Shown: piece after piece, positions 33,967 to 42,604 of the stretch | Layout: the number at the start of each line of letters is the position of its first letter | How positions within the stretch are numbered: the stretch's first letter is position 1 | Source: Jannaschia pagri | GTDB lineage: Bacteria > Pseudomonadota > Alphaproteobacteria > Rhodobacterales > Rhodobacteraceae | Reading direction: 5' to 3' | Length of the DNA: 64,000 nt | Assembly: GCF_019655435.1 (NCBI RefSeq) | Contig: NZ_BPFH01000001.1 | Coordinates: forward strand, 930,001 to 994,000 | The notes under the pieces: model-generated | The model's database searches: none | What the model was told of the DNA's origin: nothing | What the model saw: only the letters and a program-made list of their open reading frames with translations | Translations under genes and position numbers: made by a program

Positions 33967-35067
33967 ATGCTGAAGAGAACCCTACTGACCGGCGTCGCGG
34001 CGATGATCGCCCTGCCCGCCTTTGCGGACGGCCACGCCGCCAAGATCGAAGCAGCGATGGAGAGCGTCGCGAAATACGCAGGCCCCAAGACCGAATGGGA
34101 TGGCCCCACCGAAGGCCCCGCCGCCATGGAAAACGCCCGCATCGTGGTGCTGGCCGGTGACCTGAAGAACGGCGGCATCCTGGGCGTGACCAAGGGCGTC
34201 GAAGAGGCCGCCGCCGCCGCGGGTTGGTCCGTCAACGTGCTCGACGGCGCCGGATCGGTGCAGAGCCGCGCCGCCGCCTTTGGTCAGGCCTTTGCCCTGC
34301 AACCCGATGGGATCATCATCAACGGCTTCGACTCGACCGAACAGCAGGCCGCCATCGAACAAGCCGCCGAGGCGGGGATCCCCATGGTGGCCTGGCACTC
34401 CGGCCCGGTCATCGGCTGCGATCCGGGCAACGGCATCTTCGCCAATGTCTCGACCGACGCGATGGAGGTCTCGGCGGCCTCGGCACAATGGGCCTTCGCC
34501 GATGCCGATGGCGAGCCCGGGGTGGTGATCTTCACCGACTCGACCTTCCAGATCGCCATCGCCAAAGCAGACCGCATCAAGGAAGAGATCGAGGCCCTGG
34601 GCGGCACCGTGCTGGAGTATGTGGACACGCCGATTGCCGACACGTCCAACCGGATGCCCACGCTGACCACGGCCCTGTTGCAGCGCCATGGCGCGGCCTG
34701 GACCCACAGCCTGGCGATCAACGACATTTACTTCGATTTCATGGGGCCGTCCCTGGCCTCCGCCGGGATCGCGGGGGATGCGCGCCCCTTGGCGGTTGCC
34801 GCCGGGGACGGGTCGGAAAGCGCCTATCAGCGGATCCGCGCGGGCCAGTACCAGGCCGTGACCGTGGCCGAGCCGCTGAACCTGCAGGGCTGGCAGCTGG
34901 TGGATGAGTTGAACCGTGCGATGCAGGGCGCCGAATGCTCCGGCTACCTCTCGCCCCTGCATGTTGTGACGGCTGAAAACATCGCGCTTGATGGCGGCGA
35001 TGACAACATCTTCGATCCCGGCAACGGCTACCGCGATGTCTACAAAGGCATCTGGGGCGTCGAATAA
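33967..35067 (+). CDS. CUT2 sugar ABC transporter periplasmic binding protein
   Basis: The 366-aa protein has signal peptide MLKRTLLTGVAAMIALPAFA-DG. A ~40-residue helical pre-domain precedes the Peripla_BP_4 fold (IVVLAGDLKNGGILGVTKGV, QAFALQPDGIIINGFDSTEQ, PGVVIFTDSTFQIAIAKADR, TAENIALDGGDDNIFDPGNG). A GGGAGG site precedes ATG 33967. Last gene before a nested hairpin and a T-tract terminator. Confidence 0.9.
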   Translation: MLKRTLLTGVAAMIALPAFADGHAAKIEAAMESVAKYAGPKTEWDGPTEGPAAMENARIVVLAGDLKNGGILGVTKGVEEAAAAAGWSVNVLDGAGSVQSRAAAFGQAFALQPDGIIINGFDSTEQQAAIEQAAEAGIPMVAWHSGPVIGCDPGNGIFANVSTDAMEVSAASAQWAFADADGEPGVVIFTDSTFQIAIAKADRIKEEIEALGGTVLEYVDTPIADTSNRMPTLTTALLQRHGAAWTHSLAINDIYFDFMGPSLASAGIAGDARPLAVAAGDGSESAYQRIRAGQYQAVTVAEPLNLQGWQLVDELNRAMQGAECSGYLSPLHVVTAENIALDGGDDNIFDPGNGYRDVYKGIWGVE

Positions 35068-35073
35068 GGCGCC

Positions 35074-35123
35074 CCCTGCCCCGGCCCCAGCGCCGGGGCC
35101 CCGGCGCGAGGGCCGGGGCAGGG
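35074..35123. repeat. Nested GC-rich inverted repeat
   Basis: A perfect 14-bp stem (CCCTGCCCCGGCCC at 35074-35087 with its complement at 35110-35123) encloses an 18-bp palindrome (GCGCCGGGGCCCCGGCGC, 35090-35107). It lies between the binding-protein stop and the terminator, so it may protect the transcript 3' end or be a repeat element. Confidence 0.6.
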
Positions 35124-35134
35124 TCACTTGCGAG

Positions 35135-35160
35135 CGGCGGCCATTGGGTCGCCGTTTTTA
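35135..35160 (+). terminator. Intrinsic terminator of the sugar importer operon
   Basis: An 8-bp stem (CGGCGGCC / GGTCGCCG, one G-U pair) with an ATTG loop is followed directly by TTTTTA. It lies in the 115-bp convergent gap before the DEAD-box helicase stop at 35183. Confidence 0.75.
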
Positions 35161-35182
35161 TCCCTGGCTGACCGCCGACAGT

Positions 35183-36907
35183 TTATGACTTGTGCTTACC
35201 GCCTTGGGCGGCGCGAGCCTTATTCTTCTTGCTGTTCGGCTTCCCCTCGGGCGGGCGTGGCCCCTTCGGCTTGAACCGGGGCTTACCGAACTTAGCGCCG
35301 CCCGGCCTGCCCTTGCCACCGGGACGCGGCCCGCGATCATCGGGCGGGGGGCCGTCGGACGGACGCAGGTTCAGCCCACCCTCGATCCCATCGCGCGCCG
35401 CCTCAAAGAAGGCGTCTGCCTCGCCCTCGGCGATCTGCACGAAACTCTGGGTGTCGCGGATGCGGATGGCGCCCACGGCATCACGGGTCACGTCACCCGC
35501 TTTGCACAGGATCGGCAGCAGACGCTTGGGATCCAGGCGCTTATCGCGACCGCCAGAGATCTCAAACCAACGGCTGGCCCCAAACTCCCGCTTAGGACGG
35601 GGGGCGTCGTGCGTGACCTCGGTCAGTTCCTCGGGCGCGGTACGGTGGCGGGACATCAGGCGCAGATAGGCCGTGGCCAACTGCTCGGGCGAGAACCGCG
35701 CGGCCAGTTCCACGACCGAGGGCGACTCGCTCTCGGTGGTTTCCTCGAACCAGGCGGGATCCTCCAGCATCCGCTCCCGGTCCTTGGCGCGGACCTCATC
35801 GGCGGAGGGCGCGGCCTGCCACTCCGCCTTGAGCTTGGCCCAGCCCAGCAGGCGGTGAGCCTTCTTCACGGCGGCGGGCGGCACGATCAAAGCGCTGACC
35901 CCCTTGCGCCCGGCCCGGCCCGTCCGGCCCGAACGGTGCAACAAGGTGTCGGACCCGGTGGGCAGCTCCGCATGGACCACCAGATCCAAGTTCGGCAGGT
36001 CGATCCCCCGCGCCGCCACATCGGTCGCCACGCAGACCCGCGCGCGCCCGTCGCGCATGGCTTGCAGTGCGTTGGTCCGCTCCTGTTGGCTCAACTCCCC
36101 CGACAGGGCCACAACGGGAAACCCCCGGTTCGACAGGCGCGTGGTCAGCCGCGCGACCATGGCGCGGGTGTTGGCGAAGACGATGGCGTTGGGTGCCTCG
36201 TGGTAGCGCAGCACGTTGATCACGGCGGCCTCGGTGTCGCGGGGCGAAACGGTCAGCGCCTGGTAGGTGATGTCGCTATGCTGCGTCTGTTGCGAGACAG
36301 TGGCCACGCGCACGGCGTCCTGCTGATAGCTTTCCGCCAGTTTGGCGATGGCCGCGGGCACCGTGGCCGAAAACAGCAGGGTCTGCCGCGCATCGGGGCA
36401 TTCGGACAGGATGAACTCCAGATCCTCGCGGAACCCGAGGTCCAACATCTCATCGGCCTCGTCCAGCACCACGGCTCGGACAGAACCCAGGTCGATGGAG
36501 CCCCGCTGAATATGATCGCGCAGCCGGCCCGGCGTCGCGACGACCACATGGGCGCCACGGGCCAGCGCCCGCCGCTCGTCGCGCATGTCCATGCCGCCCA
36601 CGGTCGAGGCGATGACAGCCCCCGCCTTGGCATAAAGCCACGCCAACTCCCGTTTGACCTGCATAGCCAATTCGCGCGTTGGGGCCACGATCAGGGCCAA
36701 GGGGGCCGCCGCCCCATCGAAGGTCTCGGACACGCCAAGGATCGTCGGCGCGATGGCGAGGCCGAACCCCAGGGTCTTGCCCGACCCGGTTTGGGCCGAA
36801 ACCAGCATATCGACCCCATCCAACTCGGGCGCCAGAACCGCCTGCTGGACCGGTGTCAGGGTGTCATAGCCACGCTCGGCCAGGGCATCGGCAAGTGTCT
36901 GTTTCAT
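35183..36907 (-). CDS. DEAD-box ATP-dependent RNA helicase
   Basis: The 574-aa helicase has AQTGSGKT (38-45), PTRELA (76-81), DEAD (149-152), SAT (180-182) and HRSGRTGR in the second RecA domain. A C-terminal DbpA-like RNA-binding domain (VTRDAVGAIRIRDTQSFVQI) follows, then a Gly/Pro/Lys-rich basic tail. The architecture matches CsdA/DeaD-type helicases that act in ribosome assembly and mRNA decay, often induced by cold. It stands alone, converging on the sugar operon. Confidence 0.93.
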   Translation of the reverse strand: MKQTLADALAERGYDTLTPVQQAVLAPELDGVDMLVSAQTGSGKTLGFGLAIAPTILGVSETFDGAAAPLALIVAPTRELAMQVKRELAWLYAKAGAVIASTVGGMDMRDERRALARGAHVVVATPGRLRDHIQRGSIDLGSVRAVVLDEADEMLDLGFREDLEFILSECPDARQTLLFSATVPAAIAKLAESYQQDAVRVATVSQQTQHSDITYQALTVSPRDTEAAVINVLRYHEAPNAIVFANTRAMVARLTTRLSNRGFPVVALSGELSQQERTNALQAMRDGRARVCVATDVAARGIDLPNLDLVVHAELPTGSDTLLHRSGRTGRAGRKGVSALIVPPAAVKKAHRLLGWAKLKAEWQAAPSADEVRAKDRERMLEDPAWFEETTESESPSVVELAARFSPEQLATAYLRLMSRHRTAPEELTEVTHDAPRPKREFGASRWFEISGGRDKRLDPKRLLPILCKAGDVTRDAVGAIRIRDTQSFVQIAEGEADAFFEAARDGIEGGLNLRPSDGPPPDDRGPRPGGKGRPGGAKFGKPRFKPKGPRPPEGKPNSKKNKARAAQGGKHKS

Positions 36908-36984
36908 CGCATTCCATCCCGCGCCGCCCCGGATCAGGCGGCCAAGGGGCGCTGCTACGCGGCCCAGCGCGAAATGTATAGGGG

Positions 36985-37377
36985 TTACCGCTGCAGGCTT
37001 TCCACATAAGCGGTCAGGGCCAACAGATCGGCGGGGACCGGCGTACCAAAGCCGTCATGCTCGATGATGACGGTTTCGCCCAGGCCCTCTGCGCCGAACT
37101 CGGGCATAACGGCATCGGCGTCGCCGTGCCGGTCCAGGCCATCGATTGTGCCCATCACGAATTCATCTGGGAAGGTGCCACCATTGCGGGCGGACAATTG
37201 GGTCAGGTCAGGCCCCAAGCCGCCGGTACCATCGGCCCCATGGCAGGACGCGCACATGCGATCATAGAGGCGGGCACCGCGCTCGGCGCTGATGTCCCAC
37301 TCCGAGGGACCGTAGGAGACACAACCGGCGAGCAAGAGAAACAGGACGGACACGCGCATGGGAGGGACCTTTCGCAT
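36985..37377 (-). CDS. Class I c-type cytochrome, probable lipoprotein
   Basis: A 130-aa protein from ATG 37377 (alternative ATG 37359). The signal ends in a lipobox (LLLAGC, Cys19). One haem site CASCH follows (C42, C45, H46), and a MPEFG element supplies a likely Met ligand. The single-haem domain of about 90 residues resembles small monohaem cytochromes or cytochrome subunits. No oxidase or dehydrogenase partner is adjacent, so its electron partner is unknown. Confidence 0.8.
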   Translation of the reverse strand: MRKVPPMRVSVLFLLLAGCVSYGPSEWDISAERGARLYDRMCASCHGADGTGGLGPDLTQLSARNGGTFPDEFVMGTIDGLDRHGDADAVMPEFGAEGLGETVIIEHDGFGTPVPADLLALTAYVESLQR

Positions 37378-37525
37378 GGAAGTTGAGGGCAACGCCTAGA
37401 TCGCGTGCCCATCGCAGGCATTGATCCGCGTCAAGGGGGAGTGTCTTTGCGCCAGCCAAAGGTGATGACGGGCCACAATCCCCAAGGCAATCGCACGAAA
37501 TCAGAGGGACGGGACCGCGCGACGA

Positions 37526-38026
37526 ATGGCCGATCCGCCAATCCTCATCACAGACCGTCTGCGCCTGCGCGGGTTAGGGGCGGGCGACCGGACGGGTTTT
37601 CTCCGACTGACGGGCGATCCGCGGGTGCGTCGGTTTCTCGGAGGCGTGCAACCCTATGACGTGCGGCAGGCACGCTTTGCGGCCCTGACGGCGCCGCCCA
37701 TCAGCGGCTGGTCTTGGGCCGTCACAAAACCTGAGAGCGACACCATGCTGGGGGTCATCGAACTTAGCCGCCATAAGGACGGGGAAGACCACGAGGTGTC
37801 CTATCAATTCGATCCTGACCAATGGGGGAACGGCTTCGCATCGGAGGCCGCGCGTCGGGTTCGGGTCTTTGCGATCACCGACTTGGGGCTGCCTAGGATC
37901 ATCGCCGAGACACAGACGGCGAACCATCGGTCCCGTGCCGTGCTGGACCGGCTGGGCATGGTGGAAATCGCGCGGATCCGGCGCTTTGGTGCGGACCAGG
38001 TCCTCTATGGGACAGGCAGCAGCTGA
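37526..38026 (+). CDS. GNAT-family N-acetyltransferase (RimJ/RimL type)
   Basis: The 166-aa product begins ILITDRLRLRGLGAGDRTGF, a hallmark of the RimJ/RimL-type branch. It has the acetyl-CoA-binding strand-helix (EVSYQFDPDQWGNGFASEAA, where Q-W-G-N-G-F-A replaces the canonical Q-x-x-G-x-G/A) and ANHRSRAVLDRLGM near the end. It probably acetylates an N-terminus or small amine. Monocistronic; followed by 280 bp without a gene (38027-38306), in which no structure was recognised. Confidence 0.82.
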   Translation: MADPPILITDRLRLRGLGAGDRTGFLRLTGDPRVRRFLGGVQPYDVRQARFAALTAPPISGWSWAVTKPESDTMLGVIELSRHKDGEDHEVSYQFDPDQWGNGFASEAARRVRVFAITDLGLPRIIAETQTANHRSRAVLDRLGMVEIARIRRFGADQVLYGTGSS

Positions 38027-38306
38027 CCCCTTGCGCGCAAAGGGGCGGCCGGGCGGAGTGCACGCGCAAGGTTCTTGCGCCCCAAGTCATGACGGCGCGA
38101 CCCAGGACGCAGCGGGCGGCGCGGTTACCCCTCTACCCCAAGGCCCTGCCAACCAAGCAACACCTCCTAATGCGCCACCGCATCTTGAGCTACAACGCGC
38201 TTTACCGAGACATCGACCGCCTGAGGATATGGCATGCACGCCCCTCCTTTCGCAGGGCCAACGGGTCCGCCCCGAAGCAAGACGTCGGGCGTCACAGCAC
38301 AGCGCG

Positions 38307-39236
38307 TCATGCCTGCAAGATAGCGACGGCAAACCGGTCCTGCTCGTCCGTGAGCAGCTCCGCCAAACCCCACCCTGCGGCCTCGGCAAGCTGTCCCAGG
38401 GTGTCTGGCGTGTACTTGCGACAACTTTCGGTATGGATGCTCTCTCCATTCGCGAAATGGATCACCTCCGGGCCAAGCGTCACCTGCATCGCGCGGGTGG
38501 CCACCAGGTGCATTTCGATGCGGGCCGGGTCGTCGCACCAGCGGGCCTCGTGGGCAAAGGCCGCCACGTCGAAATTGGCCCCCGCCTCGCGGTTGAGACG
38601 GTGCAAAACGTTGCGATTGAAGGCAGCCGTCACACCGGCTGCATCGTCATAGGCCGCCACCAGGGTCGGAACCTCTTTGACCAAATCCGCACCCAGGATG
38701 AAATGCCGCGCATCCGGCCAAGCGCGCGCCCGCGCCAGTAGGTCGATGGCCGCCTCTGGATCGAGGTTGCCGATGGTTGAGCCGGGGAAAAACCCTACCT
38801 TTGACGCCCCCGCGACCGCATCCGGCAAATCCACCGGTCCAGTGAAGTCCCCCACGACCGGATGAATGGACAGGTCGGGATACCGGCGCATCAAATCGCC
38901 CGCCGTGTCCAGCAAGAAGCCTTCGGAGATGTCGATGGGCACGTAGGCCCCAAAATGCGACCCCGCATCCAGCAGGGTCCTTGTCTTGACCGAAGCCCCC
39001 GAGCCAAGCTCTACCAAAGCGCCACCACCCGGCACGAGCGCCGCCAAGGCCGCGGCATGATCGCGCAAAATCGCGGCCTCGGTCCGGGTGGGATAATACT
39101 CCGGCAGATCGGTGATCTGCTCGAATATGGCACTGCCCGCGTCGTCATAGAACCACTTGGGCGAGAGCCACTTTTGCGGCGCGCGTAGGCCATCCAGGGC
39201 GTCGGTCACAAGGTCGGTGTTCGTTTGGTCCAGCAT
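38307..39236 (-). CDS. egtD: L-histidine N-alpha-methyltransferase (ergothioneine biosynthesis)
   Basis: The 309-aa SAM-dependent enzyme trimethylates histidine to hercynine. EgtD motifs: LPEYYPTRTEAAIL, LVELGSGASVKTRTLLDA (SAM site), YVPIDISEGFL, GDFTGPVDLP, FFPGSTIGNLDPEAA, FILGADLVKEVPTLVAAYDD and AFNRNVLHRLNREAGANFD. It overlaps the upstream egtB stop by ATGA, so both are made together. Confidence 0.93.
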   Translation of the reverse strand: MLDQTNTDLVTDALDGLRAPQKWLSPKWFYDDAGSAIFEQITDLPEYYPTRTEAAILRDHAAALAALVPGGGALVELGSGASVKTRTLLDAGSHFGAYVPIDISEGFLLDTAGDLMRRYPDLSIHPVVGDFTGPVDLPDAVAGASKVGFFPGSTIGNLDPEAAIDLLARARAWPDARHFILGADLVKEVPTLVAAYDDAAGVTAAFNRNVLHRLNREAGANFDVAAFAHEARWCDDPARIEMHLVATRAMQVTLGPEVIHFANGESIHTESCRKYTPDTLGQLAEAAGWGLAELLTDEQDRFAVAILQA

Positions 39237-40483
39237 CACAGGTCCCTCGCCAAACGCAGGCCCATCATCTGCCAGCGCTGATGGGGATAGAAGAACGTCC
39301 GGTAGCTTGTCCGCATTTGGTCGCGTGGCGTCGCACAGGATCCGCCGCGCAGCACCATCTGGTTGACCATGAATTTGCCGTTGTATTCGCCCAGGGCCCC
39401 CTCGGGGGCCCGGAAACCGGGATAGGGCGTGAAGGGCGAGGCCGTCCATTCCCACACGTCGCCCCAGATTGCCCGACCCGGTAGGGGGCGCAACGGGCCA
39501 TCATCCAGAAAATTGCCTTGGATCGGGTCTGTCTCAAAGGCGATCTCGTGCTCCGCCTCCGTGGGCAAACGCGCATCGGCCCAGCGGGCATAGGCCTCGG
39601 CCTCATAGTAGCTGACGTGAACCACCGGGGCATCCAGCGCCACGGGTTGCGGCCCGCGGAGGGTATAGGTCCACCAGGTGTCGTCTTGTTGCCACCAATA
39701 GAGCGGATGCGCCCACCCCTCGCGCAAGGCCACGGCATGGCCTTCCATCAGCCAATGCCGCGCATCCCCGTAGCCACCGTCTTCCATGAAGGCGATCCAT
39801 TCGCGGTTGGTGACCGGGCGGTCGGCAATCTCATAGGGGGTGAGATAGGTCCGGTGGCGCGGCCCCTCACAGTCATAGGCAAACCCGCCGCCATCATGAC
39901 CGATCTCCACGAGGCCCTCGTCGTGTTTGGTCCAAGTCAGGGGCACCTCGGAGGTCACGGGCAAAGGCTCCGGCTCTCGGTAGACGGGCAGAAGCGGATT
40001 ATGGGACAATCCGTGCAGCAGGTCGGTGACCAACAACTCCTGATGCTGCATCTCATGGTGGCAGCCCAACTCTACCAACCCCGCGATCTCATCGGCGTCA
40101 TCGCGCGACGCCGACATCAGATCGGCCAGCGCGTCCTCCACATGGGTACGGTAGGCGCGCACCGCCTCGCCGCCCGGGCGCGACACCAATCCACGCTTGT
40201 CCCGCGCATGCCGCGGCCCGGCTTGGACGTAGTAGCTGTTGAAGAGGAAGGCGAAGCGGTCATCGGGGCTGACGTACGTCGGCAGACGCGGGCGTAGGAT
40301 GAACTCTTCAAAGAACCACGTGGTATGGGCCAGATGCCATTTCGCGGGCGAGGCATCCTCCATGCTTTGCAGCATCATATCTTCGGGACTGAGCGGCGCG
40401 GCCAGCCGGTCGGTGCGGGCCCGCGTCCTTTCAAACAACAGTAGCGCGTCGGAGGGGGCGAGCGGGGCGAGGCGAGGCTGCAT
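39236..40483 (-). CDS. egtB: Ergothioneine biosynthesis iron-dependent sulfoxide synthase
   Basis: The 415-aa protein couples hercynine to cysteine or gamma-glutamylcysteine using oxygen. The N-terminal DinB-like domain shows iron ligands in WHLAHTTWFFEEF and HHEMQHQE. The C-terminal formylglycine-generating-enzyme-like (FGE-sulfatase) domain ends with WEWTASPFTPYPGF and VLRGGSCATPRDQ. egtA and egtC are not adjacent, consistent with a cysteine-using pathway or unlinked genes; no egtE-type lyase is seen nearby. Confidence 0.92.
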   Translation of the reverse strand: MQPRLAPLAPSDALLLFERTRARTDRLAAPLSPEDMMLQSMEDASPAKWHLAHTTWFFEEFILRPRLPTYVSPDDRFAFLFNSYYVQAGPRHARDKRGLVSRPGGEAVRAYRTHVEDALADLMSASRDDADEIAGLVELGCHHEMQHQELLVTDLLHGLSHNPLLPVYREPEPLPVTSEVPLTWTKHDEGLVEIGHDGGGFAYDCEGPRHRTYLTPYEIADRPVTNREWIAFMEDGGYGDARHWLMEGHAVALREGWAHPLYWWQQDDTWWTYTLRGPQPVALDAPVVHVSYYEAEAYARWADARLPTEAEHEIAFETDPIQGNFLDDGPLRPLPGRAIWGDVWEWTASPFTPYPGFRAPEGALGEYNGKFMVNQMVLRGGSCATPRDQMRTSYRTFFYPHQRWQMMGLRLARDL

Positions 40484-40650
40484 CTGCGTCTCCTGGTGGT
40501 TGGACCTCCAGACCTAGCAGGCGCGCGCCATACAGAAAGAGGCGAGGCATCAATCTGTTGTGTTCGGCGGACACCTGACCTGTCCAGTGGCCACATCACA
40601 TCCGCGCGACAGGGGGCAGCGCACCGATGACGCGGAGGGTTGCCTTGCGG

Positions 40651-42042
40651 CTATCCTTCCAGTTTCAGGATACGGGCGTGCTTCTGCGCCTCCGCCCGGA
40701 CGGCGCCATAGGTCCCGAGGCCCCGCGCCTCCAACACAGGCAGCATCGCCGCGAACGCCTGGGCCGTGGCGATGGCGTCCCCCATGGCCGTGTGACGCAA
40801 ATCGGCGCGCACCTCGATGTCGAGACGATCACAGATCGCATCCAGCGTGTGTTCCGCCGCGCCACCGAACACGATGGCGGACAAATGGACCGTATCCAAC
40901 ACCGCATGGTCGAACCGCAGCCCCGCCGCATCGCCAGCACGCCGCAAGAACGCCATGTCAAAGGGTGCGTTATGGGCCAGCAGAACCGCGCCGTCGGCAA
41001 AGCCATGGAACGCCGCGCAGACCTCCAACAGGGCCGGGGCATCCGCGACCATGGTGTCGTCGATGCCGTGGACCTTGGTCGAGGCAGCCGGGATGGATCG
41101 CCCCGGGTTGACGAGGGTCTCAAAGCGCTCCGACGGGATCACGCGGCCGTTCACGACGCGCACCGCTCCCAGTTGCACGACCTCGTCCCGGGCTGGGTCC
41201 AAACCCGTCGTTTCGCTGTCGAACACCACAAAGGTCAGATCCCGCAGGGCCGTCGCCTCCACCGCGTCGGAGGGTGCGCGATCAAACAGATCGAAGTCAT
41301 AGACCAAGGGACGGGCCGCCGACGGCGCCAGCGGTGTCAACATCAGCGCATAGCCCGCCGGGGCATCAAACCGCCGGAGGTGCCCGGTATAAAGGTGCCC
41401 CGCGCGGGAGGTGATTGAGATTGCGCAGAGCCCCTCCCGCGCCGTGGGCACGCGGTCCAGCGCCGCGTCCAACGTTTGGGGCTCAAAGTAGTCATAGAGC
41501 GACGCCATCAGCCTGGGCGGGCTCACCCGTTCCAGGATATCGGCGGCCTGCCCATCGTAGAGAACCAGTTGGTGGGAAGGCGTCGCGATCATCACGGCGA
41601 CGGGAATATCCGACAGGATTCGCAGAAACTGCGCACGTTGGCGCTCCAACCCGTCGATCCGGTCCGCGGTCGCCTCGTCCTGGGCCTCCGCCTGGCTGGA
41701 ACGGTGTAGCGCAGCGGCCGCCGGGCCCAGATCCCCCAAATAGCGCGCGGCGCCCGCGTCAATGCTCCGTGCGCTGGCGGCCTGCGCCCGCAGGCGAAAG
41801 TCTGCGGCCAGCCCGTCGATAGGCCGTCCGATGTGTTCATCGAACAGGCGCCAGATGAAGGTCACCAGGGCGAGCCCCCCGAACACGCCGACGAGGCCTG
41901 AGGTCACGAAGGCGGAGAAGGCCTCGGGCGTGCCTGCCTGGCGATAGCCAAGGATCGCCGCGCCCCCGGACACCACGACGAAGCCAAGCCCAACGACGCA
42001 AAAGAACAGAAAGATCCGCAGCCTCAACCCGACCCCGCCCAT
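40651..42042 (-). CDS. Membrane-anchored PAS-like / DnaQ-type 3'-5' exonuclease
   Basis: The 463-aa protein has two transmembrane helices (8-31, 44-64), a HAMP-like linker (IGRPIDGLAADFRLRA), a coiled region, a PAS-like domain (~133-235, ILSDIPVAVMIATPSHQLVL) and a C-terminal DEDDh exonuclease domain (FDSETTG with D275/E277, AHNAPFDMAFLRRAG, HTAMGDAIATAQAF). The sensor-like front makes a role in replication proofreading unlikely. It lies in the acetate block, 4 nt after a small membrane protein gene, next to the cNMP/CBS/DUF294 gene, a grouping common beside acetate-type sodium symporters, which suggests a signalling role. Confidence 0.85.
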   Translation of the reverse strand: MGGVGLRLRIFLFFCVVGLGFVVVSGGAAILGYRQAGTPEAFSAFVTSGLVGVFGGLALVTFIWRLFDEHIGRPIDGLAADFRLRAQAASARSIDAGAARYLGDLGPAAAALHRSSQAEAQDEATADRIDGLERQRAQFLRILSDIPVAVMIATPSHQLVLYDGQAADILERVSPPRLMASLYDYFEPQTLDAALDRVPTAREGLCAISITSRAGHLYTGHLRRFDAPAGYALMLTPLAPSAARPLVYDFDLFDRAPSDAVEATALRDLTFVVFDSETTGLDPARDEVVQLGAVRVVNGRVIPSERFETLVNPGRSIPAASTKVHGIDDTMVADAPALLEVCAAFHGFADGAVLLAHNAPFDMAFLRRAGDAAGLRFDHAVLDTVHLSAIVFGGAAEHTLDAICDRLDIEVRADLRHTAMGDAIATAQAFAAMLPVLEARGLGTYGAVRAEAQKHARILKLEG

Positions 42043-42045
42043 GGC

Positions 42046-42567
42046 TCAGACCTCGGCGCAGGCGGCGGCAAAGACCGGATCGCCCTCGGGCGCGGCGCGC
42101 CAATCCGCGCCTTCGACCGCACCGTCTGGGGCAAAGGCGACGCCATCGGCGATGTCCGCGCGCCGCCCCTCGGCGCAGTCGAACAGCATGGGGATCTTGG
42201 CCGTCCTGGCCCAGCGGCCATAGAACACAAGGTCCACGATGCGCTGTCCCGGCTGATCCGGGTGGGTCCGCTTGGCCGCAACGTCCACGGCGACGAAGCG
42301 CGTCACATAGGGTGCGGCATAGGTCCACGGACGGTAAAAGGATCGCTCCTCAATGGTTTGCGCGACGACCATCCCCTCCGGCATCCGTTCCCGCGTGCGG
42401 TCGTACCAGCCGTATTCGCTGCTGATGGCGGCCAGCAACATGGCCGCCCCAGCCGCCACCGGCATCAGCCAGCGGGGCAGGCGCCCTTTCAGCGGGCGGT
42501 TGATCGCCCAGACCAACAGCGCCGCTGCGACCCCGGCCACAATCGTGCCGATCAATTCAAAGAACAT
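42046..42567 (-). CDS. Uncharacterised membrane protein of the acetate block
   Basis: A 173-aa protein with two N-terminal hydrophobic helices (FFELIGTIVAGVAAALLVW and LMPVAAGAAMLLAAIS) and a ~115-residue outward domain (YGWYDRTRERMPEGMVVAQ, YVTRFVAVDVAAKR, DLVFYGRWARTAKIPMLFDC). No family recognised. Between the PAS-exonuclease (3-nt gap) and the DUF294 protein, so it is probably co-transcribed with them. Confidence 0.75.
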   Translation of the reverse strand: MFFELIGTIVAGVAAALLVWAINRPLKGRLPRWLMPVAAGAAMLLAAISSEYGWYDRTRERMPEGMVVAQTIEERSFYRPWTYAAPYVTRFVAVDVAAKRTHPDQPGQRIVDLVFYGRWARTAKIPMLFDCAEGRRADIADGVAFAPDGAVEGADWRAAPEGDPVFAAACAEV

Positions 42568-42604
42568 GGTCTCTCCCCTCCCCCGGGTCCGTTCTGCGGC
42601 CTGC

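Noticed and set aside
38089-38652. Open frames overlapping egtD on the plus strand
   Set aside because: They run antisense through conserved EgtD motifs, and the gene-free part before 38307 has no supporting start context.
40651-42042. DNA polymerase III epsilon subunit (dnaQ)
   Set aside because: Two transmembrane helices, HAMP-like and PAS-like regions precede the exonuclease domain, and the genomic context is acetate transport rather than replication.
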